A stretch of 64,000 nucleotides of DNA from Manduca sexta (taxonomy: Eukaryota; Arthropoda; Insecta; Lepidoptera; Sphingidae). Location of the stretch: assembly GCF_014839805.1 (NCBI RefSeq), contig NC_051138.1, positions 15,218,020-15,282,019 on the forward strand, read 5' to 3'. This document shows, piece after piece, positions 55,074-64,000 of the stretch (its first letter is position 1; each line of letters begins with the position of its first letter). Position numbers and translations under genes: made by a program. A model generated the notes under the pieces. That model was not told where the DNA came from and did not search any database. It saw nothing but the letters and a program-made list of their open reading frames with translations.

Positions 55074-56056
55074 TATGCATTATTAATTATACCTAATATT
55101 TACAATGAGATTTTGTTTACAGTTTCGGCCAAAACGGTCTTTGAATTTTAAATTATTTATTTTATTTATATAGATGACGAGTAAAGTTATAATTCGCCTT
55201 AATCATTTTAACCAATGAATACAAGCTCACGAAGATGTTTCAATATAAGTTTTACTTTTTAAATGTTGAACTTCATTTAATTCGGTCGTTTGCACTCATA
55301 TAGAGTCTTAATGGACTCGTTTTGTAGTCCAAAAATTATAAAAGTTTTCAGACTCTTACGCAATATCTTAGTAAAGACTGAAAATGTAGTAAAAAGTCGT
55401 AGTTACTTTGAATATATTATAGCCTTAAATTGCTTTTATGTGAATGTTATTGAAAAATGATATTTAGGAATAATAAATATTATAATATATTGTGTTTAAC
55501 AGAGTGGTTAGGCTACGGCCTAACCACTCTGTTACTCTTGTTTGAGTTAGAGGTTTGGGCTTGATACCTACCAATAACAAGCAAAATTAGAAGGTATTTA
55601 AGCACCAAAAATGATTTTTTTTCCTTTTGCCAAACGCTATAGACAGATTACATGATTTAATTTTCGAATACGAATAAGTATAACTTATTTTTAATTCACA
55701 AATAAAACCTTTTCTGTTACACAATTATCTTTGACATTTAAAAATAAAAGAACTCAATTAGTTCGAATATCGAATAGATATCGTGTCGTAAAGATAGAAG
55801 TGGACATTCTGGCAGAATGCCAGACGCCATTAATTAGATCTGGCACTAGATAACCAACGAAATCCAGTTAATATATGCCAATTATCACACTATGTCGTTG
55901 TAGTTAGGTAATACGTTGTTACTAGTTATATTCTAAAGTTAATATTGGTCAAAGATATTAGCAGATTAGGAATTAAAACGCAAATGACAAAAAGAAAGAT
56001 ATGACTGGGAAAAGAGTTTTAAAACGGTGCCCAAAAGCATAGTTGACCATCTATGA
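55074..56056. other. Intergenic or intron, no gene seen
   Basis: Apart from the hairpin at 55498-55533 it is AT-rich and shows nothing supported. Confidence 0.4.
55498..55533. repeat. Perfect 16-bp hairpin with TACG loop
   Basis: AACAGAGTGGTTAGGC and its exact reverse complement enclose TACG, closed by a C-G pair. No run of T follows, and it is not part of any recognised repeat family. Confidence 0.85.
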
Positions 56057-56307
56057 TAATATCAGTCCTGTACACTGTCCTGCTGCAGGACGCCACGCTG
56101 TTCCATTGTGGATTGGCAGACTTCACTTACCTTCAAAATTTATAGAGAACTTCTCAGGTACGCGATGTTTTCCTTCGCCGTTTAAGCTAGCGTTAATTGA
56201 GAAAAATATATACGCATAACTTTAGAAGGAGATACGTCCATTTGGGTTTTGAACCTGTGGACATTCGTTGCGACAGTCCATTGAACTCCCAACTAGGCTA
56301 TCGCTAC
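56057..56307 (-). mobile_element. SINE-A copy, diverged
   Basis: It is reversed, from ATATCAGTCCTGTACACTGT through GGTTTTGAACCTGTGGACAT to AACTAGGCTATCGCTACTTT. It covers head and body with internal deletions. Confidence 0.75.
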
Positions 56308-57005
56308 TTTCACTACCTGCTTCAGGTCAAAATCAATGACGGTGTCTTAGTTTTTAAAATAAATAGTTAAGTGGACCAAGGAACTATCTCATTCAATCGT
56401 ATATATGACGTCATCAAGCATTTTTCGGTTTTTAATTTTTTTTTCCGAAATTAGGTATTAAAAAAATATTAAAATTCACAATCGAACTCAGAGTAGAAAA
56501 ATTAAGAAACGGTATTTTTGTTTTAGGCACGTTTACATTTTGAAATGTTGTCAATTAAATTCTGGGAAAATGATGTTGAAAAACCTTACACACCTAGAAA
56601 TCGAACCCAAAACTTTTCATCCCACTGTCAAAATATTGTTTCAATTATTTCAAACAGCAAACAAATAACACAAATAATAGCATTTTGCTGCCAAAGAAAT
56701 TCCACTCAAGAAATCAAAGGTTTGTAATATAGAAACCATTATCGCTGAAAATGTTGATCCAAGCACTCAGCAATCTCAAAACTTAAACATCCAAATGAAT
56801 AAGTAAAGATTACGCGCTGACCTCAACGGGTTTATTTGAGTTCGGCGCCCAATTAACAACTCCAGTTAAATACTAACTAACCCATTAACAATAACTTTTT
56901 GTTGGATTATTACTAAATACTGGAATTTGTAGATTTCTCAGCTAGATTTTGTTTTAGAATTACTATTATTTGGAATAACAAGTTTATGATTTACATTAAC
57001 CCTTA

Positions 57006-57270
57006 ATAATAATATCAGCCCTGTATGCTGTTCCATTGCTGGGCACGGGTCTACTCTACTACTGAGAGGGATTAGGCCTAAGTCCCCACACAGGCCTAGT
57101 ACGAATTGGTAGTCTTCACACACCCCCAAAGTTCCCATAGAGAACTTCTCAGGTGTCCAGGTTTCCTCATGACGTTTTCATTCACCGTTAAAACGAGCGA
57201 TAATTCACAAAGAATATACACATAATTTTAGAAAAGTCAGTCGGGTGTGCATACATTATGTCTTAGGGGA
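57006..57270 (-). mobile_element. SINE-A copy, truncated at the foldback element
   Basis: It is reversed: ATAATATCAGCCCTGTATGC tail end, body to TTTAGAAAAGTCAG, then a diverged B-box region running into the TACTATTGA target duplication. The tRNA-like head does not continue on the far side of the foldback element. Confidence 0.75.
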
Positions 57271-57279
57271 TACTATTGA

Positions 57280-59569
57280 ACCTGTGTGAAGTTAGCAAGT
57301 GAGTTTAAAATATATATTTTTTTATATTGCCAAAGGATTGTACTAGGTTAGTACCGGATTGTACCGTTTTTTATTTTGTTTGTACCTTATAGGGCTAGGA
57401 GATATGGTGTACTGAAAGTTTTGTCAATCAACGCCTTGAGTATAGTAACATAAACTCGCGGCATTTGCAAACCAAGCATCATTTTAATGATTTTATAACT
57501 GAATGTAATAAAGGAAAACGTCTCTCAGTGGTAAAATACCTCTCTAACATGGTACAATCCGAAATGAGGGAGTACACACGACGGAAATGCACGAAATTGG
57601 TAGAAAATTATTATTTATAAATAAAGTACGGCCATTTTCAAATAAATAATCATCGTGATGATTTTATAGCTGAAAATGATTGACGAATACCTCTTTCAGA
57701 GGTACAATCCCTCTCTAACAGACGACAATCCGAAATGAGGTAGTACAAACGACTGAAATGCACGAAATTCGTAGAAAATTATGATTTTTTCCAAGTACGG
57801 CTATTTTGAAAAAATTATTTCTTGTGATGATTTTTATCGCTGAATGTGATGGATGACTATGTCTTACAGAGTTACAATCCCTCTCTCATAGAGTACAATC
57901 CGAAATGAGGGAGCACAAACGACGGAAATGCACGAAATTCGTAGAAAATTATTATTTATAAATAAAGTACGGCCATTTTCAAATACATAATAATTGTGAT
58001 GATTTTATAGCTGAAAATGATTGACGGATACCTTTTTCAGAGGAACAATCCCTCTCTAACAGAGTACAATCCGAAATGAGGGAGTACACACGACGGAATT
58101 GCACGAAATTCGTAGAAAATTATTATTTTTTTCCAAGTACAACCATTATTAAAATAATCACCATTCTGATGATTTTACAGCTGGATATAATGGATAAAAT
58201 GTCCTTCAGAGGTACAATCCTCTCTAACAGACGACAATCCGAAATGAGGTAGTACAAACGACGGAAATGTACGAAATTCGTAGAAAATCATGAATTTTTT
58301 CAGTACGGCCATTTTGAAAATCATCTTGTGATGATTTTATAGCTGAATGTGATGGATGAATACGTTCTTCAGAATACATCCTCTCTAACAGAGTACAATC
58401 CGAAATGAGGGAGCGACGGAAATGCACGAATTGGTAGAAAATTATTATTTATAAATAGTACGCCATTTTAAATATCATTGTGATGATTTTATAGTTGGAT
58501 ATGATGGACAATACGTCTGTCAGAGGTACAATCCCTCTACTTGGAAGAAAATCATAATTTTCTACGAATTTCGTGCATTTCCGTCGTTTGTACTACCTCA
58601 TTTCGGATTGTCGTCTGCTAGAGAGGGATTGTACCTCTGAAAGAGGTATTCGTCAATCATTTTCAGCTACAAAATCATCACAATGATTATTTATTTGAAA
58701 ATGGCCGTGCTTTATTTATAAATAATAATTTTCTACGAAATTCGTGCATTCCCGTCGTTTGTACTCCCTCATTTCGGTTTAAACTCTGTTAGAGAGGGAT
58801 TGTACCTGTGAAGGACGTATTCATCCATCACATTCAGCTATAAAATCATCACAAGGGTGATTTTTTTCAAAATGGCCGTGCTTTATTTATAAATAATAAT
58901 TTTCTACGAATTTCGTGCATTTCAGTCGTTTGTACTACCTCATTTCAGATTGTCGTCTGTTAGAGAGGGATTGTACCTCTGAAAGAGGTATTCGTCAATC
59001 ATTTTCAGCTATAAAATCATCACAATGATTATTTATTTCAAAATGGCCGTACTTTTATTTATATATAATAATTTTCTACCAATTTCGTGCATTTCCGTCG
59101 TTTGTACTCCCTCATTTCGGATTGTACTCTGTTAGAGAGGGATTGTACCTCTGAAAGAGGTATTCGTCAATCATTTTCAGCTATAAAATCATCACAATGA
59201 TTATTTATTTGAAAATGGCCGTACTTTATTTATAAATAATAATTTTCTACCAATTTCGTGTATTTCCGTCGTGTGTACTCCCTCATTTCGGATTGTACCA
59301 TGTTAGAGAGGTATTTTACCACTGAGAGACGTATTCCTTCATTATATTCAGTTATAAAATCATTAAAATGATGATTGGTTTGCAAATGCCGCGAGTTTAT
59401 GTTACTATACTCAAGGCGTTGATTGACAAAACTTTCAGTACACCATATCTCCTAGCCCTATAAGGTACAAACAAAATAAAAACGGTACAATCCGGTACTA
59501 ACCTAGTACAATCCTTTGGCAATATAAAAAAATATATATTTTAAACTCACTTGCTAACTTCACACAGGT
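57280..59569. mobile_element. Foldback (long inverted repeat) DNA transposon, 2,290 bp, with 9-bp target duplication
   Basis: The outer about 185 bases at each end are inverted copies of each other: ACCTGTGTGAAGTTAGCAAG starts at 57280 and its reverse complement ends at 59569. The arms continue inward as imperfect tandem units of about 150-173 bp, each containing GATGATTTTATAGCTGAAAA, a CTCTCTAACAGA segment, ACAATCCGAAATGAGG and CGACGGAAATGCACGAAATT. There are about six on the left (starts near 57487, 57657, 57824, 57997, 58167, 58329, 58481) and inverted units on the right, meeting near 58540. TACTATTGA flanks both ends (57271-57279 and 59570-59578). There is no open frame of note, so it is non-autonomous. 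A 9-bp duplication fits Foldback/Mutator-like elements; an alternative boundary one base further out gives a 7-bp duplication, as in Galileo/P-type foldbacks. Confidence 0.9.
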
Positions 59570-59578
59570 TACTATTGA

Positions 59579-60082
59579 ACGAAATTTCAAAATCAGAGTC
59601 GTAGTGCAAAGGATAAATGCATTAAAAAAAACTCCAGCTGTCAATATTAACATCGATTTTTTCAATTTAAGTTTAGTAAAACTAAAAGAACAGCTAAAAG
59701 GCAGAAATTGTCGAAATAAAGACAGAAATGTTTCTTAAATTAAATGCTATTTGTGAGAAACATGAAGGGCGTCAATTCAATCCATAGATTGCCAATTCAA
59801 ATTTCTATTAAGTCTAAATCAATCTGTATTGACACTTAGGAATTAGTAAGGTATTTCTATTTTACTGTAACAAAGGACTCAAAGTTAAAGGAATTTGGGT
59901 CTTGAATTCCACTTGGGGTCAATTTAGATAAGCTAAGTCAATTTCATAACAATGTAGGTCACCATTTTTTTTAAACCAAGTCTACGCTACGATATTGATA
60001 AACTACATACGTTTTAACCCATCCGCCTTTATTTCAAATACACTGACGTGAAAGATACGATTGATAGCATCAATTTATAGAC
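59579..60082. other. Intergenic, no gene seen
   Basis: AT-rich, nothing supported. Confidence 0.4.
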
Positions 60083-60232
60083 CACCAGTGGCGAAAGGTG
60101 GAATTTTCCGAAAGAGAACCCGACATAAAATAGATAATATACAAATCTTTCTAATGATAATTAGATTTCCCATCAATTACGAAACGGAAGGCAGGAATCG
60201 GGTTATATGGACCATTCTATTGATTTTATGTT
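60083..60232 (-). mobile_element. MITE with hAT-like end
   Basis: CAGTGGCGAAAGGTGGAATT at the left. The reverse complement of the interior matches 23600-24035 and 40417-40585. The opposite terminus is degraded. Confidence 0.55.
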
Positions 60233-60805
60233 ATTATTAACGGATTAAAGTAAGAATTCTGCTATTACAAATGCACTTTTATTGTGGGAACGAACCACAG
60301 ACAGAACAGTATTTCGAAAACGCAGAACACAGATAATAAAAGCTGTATAGCGAAATATTGCCAACTATATTTTTTGTAAGTGCACAAGTTAACAGCGTCT
60401 ACGAACAAGGCTACCGAACTCAAATTAAACCATGTTAGACGTCACTCAGTCTTCATAACCGACATTATTAATAGGATTCGTCGTACCGACTTCATTTTAA
60501 TTTAATTTATCACGTTAGAAACTGTCGCGGCTGTTACGAAAGTTAGGACAGTTCGCGAAACACACGAATAGTCTGCACGAAACATTTTGTTCAAATGAAT
60601 TTAACTAAAGCTAGGTTAGTAAAGTCGCATAAGTCTTGTTAGCGAACAGTGAAGCTGTTTGTAACTACGTATTAAATTTAGTACAGGACTTAGAATAGAC
60701 TGGGAATATCTGCAGCTGTGGTTGACGCTACTGAAGCCTTAAACGCAAGAAATTCGACGCTCAATATCTCCATAATTTGAAGAATATTTGGTACATCTAG
60801 AATAT
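60233..60805. other. Intergenic, no gene seen
   Basis: Nothing supported. Confidence 0.4.
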
Positions 60806-60905
60806 TGCTGGTAGTAGGATATATTTTATATCCGCCCGGATAGTGACCACCGTATAAGGGGTTAAAATCCGCCATAATAGCCCACGTAAGTATGTTGCGT
60901 TTCTC
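60806..60905 (+). repeat. Repeat family E fragment
   Basis: GCTGGTAGTAGGATATATTT, then ATCCGCCCGGATAGTGACCA and a GCCCACGTAAGTATGTTGCG end, as at 17223-17330. The two overlapping minus-strand frames here are by-products. Confidence 0.65.
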
Positions 60906-61371
60906 TATCTGTCTGTCGCGACATAACACTAGCAACCGTTGGACCTCTCTCCAGTTTATTGATTTTCCCTCGCCAGGGCCAAAAATATTCGTACCACTCT
61001 GAATAAATGCGAATCACGCACCACAGGATAACGCTTTGACAATTAATTTGAATACACAAAATCTATATTCATTACCATTTTTTTAATGGATACAAAACCA
61101 GGGTAAAAAATCTTATACGACCCGCTGAACTACAAAATAAAAACGTTTTGAAATAAACATAGGTTAAGGGTAATATTACATATACGGCGATAATAAGCCG
61201 AGAAGATATTGCGTACTTGATATTACAAGTATGTAATTTTTGCACTTTAATTATTTAATATGATTCCGTGTTTTTTATAAAAAAAAATAAATTTGATAGA
61301 TAAATTAAGGAGGAAACATTAATAATTATTATTAGTCTTTCCAAATTTTTACTAACATATTTATTTTTACA

Positions 61372-61703
61372 AGCGGCGATAGCCTAGTTGGGTGTGGAAC
61401 TGACTGCCAAGACGAATGTCCGCAGGTTCAAATCCCAAGGGCACACACCTCTGACTTTTCTAAAATCATGTGTGTATCCTTTGTGAATTTATCGTTCGCT
61501 TTAACGGTGAAGGAAAACATCGTGAGGAAACCTGCACATCTGAGAAGTTCTTTATAGGAATTTCGAAGGTGTGTGAAGTCTACCAATCCGCACTACGCCA
61601 GCGTGGTGGACTAAGGCCTAATCCCTCTCAGTAGTAGAGGAGGCCCACGGGCACGCTCAGCAGTGGGACAGTATATAATACAGGGCTGATATTATTATTA
61701 TTT
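61372..61703 (+). mobile_element. SINE-A, complete reference copy
   Basis: tRNA-derived head with A box TAGCCTAGTTGG (61380-61391) and B box GGTTCAAATCC (61425-61435), an unrelated body (AACGGTGAAGGAAAACATCG, GTGAAGTCTACCAATCCGCA, GCCTAATCCCTCTCAGTAGT) and an (ATT)n tail at 61689-61703. About 330 bp. RNA polymerase III promoter boxes are intact by eye, so this is one of the youngest-looking copies. At least ten other copies or fragments are in the window. Confidence 0.9.
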
Positions 61704-63607
61704 TGACTGGTGAGATATGATTACCCATTAAAGGTAGAAATAATCATGCCGGCCTGTAGGAACCGGATAAATTTCATTTTACAACAGAAATAGGTAATAA
61801 TTAATATAGTACGTTCAACCTTGTAATAATGAGCCAGCGATATATTTTTTTCTAGCACTTTTCACGATTATGATTTAATTTTACTCAACGTCATCTCTCA
61901 GACGATCACACACAATTTCAATTCTATTTCGTATCTAACATGCAACAAATGTTCTGCAAATTGCGTGCAAATTCTATTTTAGTTCCGCGACAGGCGTCAG
62001 TGTCGCATCCAAGCCACTAGACGTCGCGCCTTGCCTCTGTTACAGGAACGTTGGTTTTAGTTGAATATTTACAGGACTACACGACGCCGAATGTACCTCG
62101 AATTTGCGTATTATGTTAGAGTGCAATACACTTAATTTAAAAAAAAAGATGTAAGGTAATAGAACACTTACAGGCTCATCTAATTTTAAAATTATTTCAT
62201 GAAAGTAACTACGAAAATCGTTTTAATAAATTGCAATATATGCAGTATCTATTTAATAATAAAAGAAGTAATAAACAATCGCGCACAAAAATACCAAAAA
62301 CATCAATGGTGGGCCTTGTTAGAAACCGGGTTTTCTTTGGTCACATTCCTTTATAGGTGAGATAGGTACTCCGATCCGAAGTTATTACTGTCGGAAACAG
62401 CCATTCAGGCACCAAAGTTAATAGATTAACTATTACCAATCTTTGAGTATTTTAAGACCGTGGCAATCACATTAACCGTTAAAAATATAATAAACTAACA
62501 GAACTCATATAATTTTGGCATTTTACAAAAATGCATTTTTTTTATATAATGATAATTTTGGTATACTTTTCTCGCCTCGAAAACACGATGCGTTATTTAC
62601 CTGATATTTACAAGCATTATTCGATCGTTATAAAACAAAATCGTCGCGCATTCTCAACAACTTATTCTTTTATATCAGGATTTTTACCTGGGTATATTTA
62701 AGTGGCGACGTCTTGTCGCATATTCTAAAGTGCTTATTAGAGTTTTACAAAATACGACTGACTAATGAAGCGTGCGGAAAATTCTCGCTCTTGTGAAATA
62801 TTTTATTAAGATTTTGGAGCGGCATTTCATTTTCACGAAAGGTTTTTTTTTTATATAAGGGACAAATTAGCTTACGATTGACCTGATGGTCAGTGACCAC
62901 CGACGCCCATGATCATCTGCAATAGCAGGGGTGGTTTAGTTGGGAATAGATCACCAGGTCGTATCTATCCAATATATTGCTGGCGACAATATGTTCCATA
63001 GTTTTGTAGTACGTGTAAAAAATGTCGGCAGAAACGTCTTGTAATGGACTGTCAACCTCCGAGGTGATTTGGAATTTTGAGTTTGTTAACAATCTCTGTT
63101 TTCGATTTAGAATATTTTTTTAAGCAAACGAGCTAGTAGCTCACCTCGGCATATAAAAGAATCATCAATAAGTTCGACCTTTAAAGAGACGAATGGAGTA
63201 CAATTGTGTACGGGGCTGTTTATATCTTCTGACAAAATAAGTAAAATTATTTGTTGTTCAAGTTAATAAATAATTTATAATAGTTTTGATTGCCATTTTA
63301 GTTCACATTTTGAACAAATAGTTTATATGGACGTTCGTGTCTATATTATATACGTTAATGAGTTAATAATGTAAACATATAACTACAGAAAAATATTAAA
63401 CAAATCAATAAATATCTTATCATACTGTCGAAAAAAGAACACTATAATTTTATTCAGCGCTCTGCACACGCAAACGACCTTTTTGGAACTAAAAGTAGCT
63501 TACGATTATCTTCATTCAGGTCATCGTTTATATTCGGAAATTTTATTCAAATAGATTTAGCGTTTCATGTATTTATTTATAACGAAACATTCAAGTATAT
63601 TATATAA
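61704..63607. other. Intergenic, no gene seen
   Basis: A reversed family E fragment (about 61706-61770) and another repeat-like stretch with GACCTGATGGTCAGTGACCA near 62880-62900 were noticed. No gene. Confidence 0.4.
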
Positions 63608-63905
63608 TTTTTTATTGCTTTGAATGACGAGACGAGCTTGCCTTTCGCCTTATGGCAAGTGATATGACCGCCCATACACGGTAGAAACACCATCCAACAC
63701 CTTGAATAACAAAGTATTGTTTTGTATTCCTCAGCGCTCGCCATCCTGAGACATGAGGTGTTTAGTCTTATTATGTCCACATTTACACTGGCTACGGTGT
63801 TTTTCACACCGGAACACAACAGTGACTACATACTGCTTCTTGGTGGCAGACATAGACATTGAGGTACCTACCCTGGCGACCTCTCACATATAAGAGAGCT
63901 ACTAA
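63608..63905 (+). repeat. Interspersed repeat family D
   Basis: It carries TTGCTTTGAATGACGAGACG, CACCATCCAACACCTTGAAT, CTCGCCATCCTGAGACATGA and CACATATAAGAGAGCTA. The 80-codon minus-strand frame here is a by-product. Confidence 0.7.
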
Positions 63906-64000
63906 TAACTTTACAATTTCGCATTTCTATTATTATTATAATATTTTTATTACTTCTGCCCTAAGTAAAGCCGAAGACATGAAGGCTTGGAAAAAGCTTG

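Noticed and set aside
55498..55533. Rho-independent terminator
   Set aside because: The hairpin is perfect but no T run follows, and the sequence is eukaryotic.
57480..59370. Regular repeats that look CRISPR-like at first glance
   Set aside because: The units are 150-173 bp, imperfect, occur in both orientations as a foldback, and lie in a eukaryotic nuclear genome.
61372..61445. tRNA gene
   Set aside because: A and B boxes are present but the sequence is the head of a SINE that continues for 330 bp and recurs through the window; it does not fold as a full cloverleaf by eye.

Overview
The window looks like a lepidopteran (moth or butterfly) nuclear genome. It is AT-rich, the genes are eukaryotic (ATG in a short leader, AATAAA signals, one clear splice acceptor/donor pair), and it is packed with repeats typical of Lepidoptera: two tRNA-derived SINE families, 3' ends of RTE-type LINEs, many Helitron-like elements ending in a GC-rich hairpin plus CTAG, and several MITE families. 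The order is inferred from repeat content and protein style; no species is claimed.

The left 17 kb holds a cluster of intronless genes for short alpha-arrestins (arrestin domain-containing proteins, about 315-335 residues). I label them Arr-1 to Arr-7: Arr-1 (+, 1153-2121), Arr-2 (-, broken, 5108-6027), Arr-3 (+, one frameshift, 6883-7864), Arr-4 (-, 10805-11779), Arr-5 (+, 12616-13596), Arr-6 (-, 15850-16857) and the detached Arr-7 (+, 35304-36251). Arr-2/Arr-3 and Arr-4/Arr-5 are two copies of one divergently transcribed pair, created by a block duplication (about 4.7-8.9 kb and 10.0-15.1 kb). The first copy has decayed and the second is intact. Arr-1 to Arr-5 form one subfamily and Arr-6/Arr-7 another. 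Every intact member except Arr-7 ends in a PPxY motif, the usual docking site for NEDD4-type ubiquitin ligases, so these proteins probably act as ubiquitin-ligase adaptors on membrane cargo. GATA-type motifs recur upstream of several members.

From 17 to 53 kb the window is mostly transposon debris, with some informative nested insertions: a Tc1/mariner-like TA element inside a Helitron (19350-22440), a Helitron inside a MITE whose empty site is preserved 11 kb away (29093-30471 versus 41015-41402), and a 5'-truncated RTE insertion with an 8-bp target duplication inside another MITE (23694-23935).

At 53314-53974 there is one convincing coding exon of a spliced gene encoding the cysteine-free N-terminal part of a membrane-anchored or secreted glycoprotein that I do not recognise; its other exons were not found. 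The most striking non-genic object is a 2.29-kb foldback element at 57280-59569. It has long inverted arms built from tandem units of about 150-173 bp, perfect termini, and a 9-bp target duplication. The rest to 64 kb is repeat fragments and AT-rich sequence without recognisable genes.
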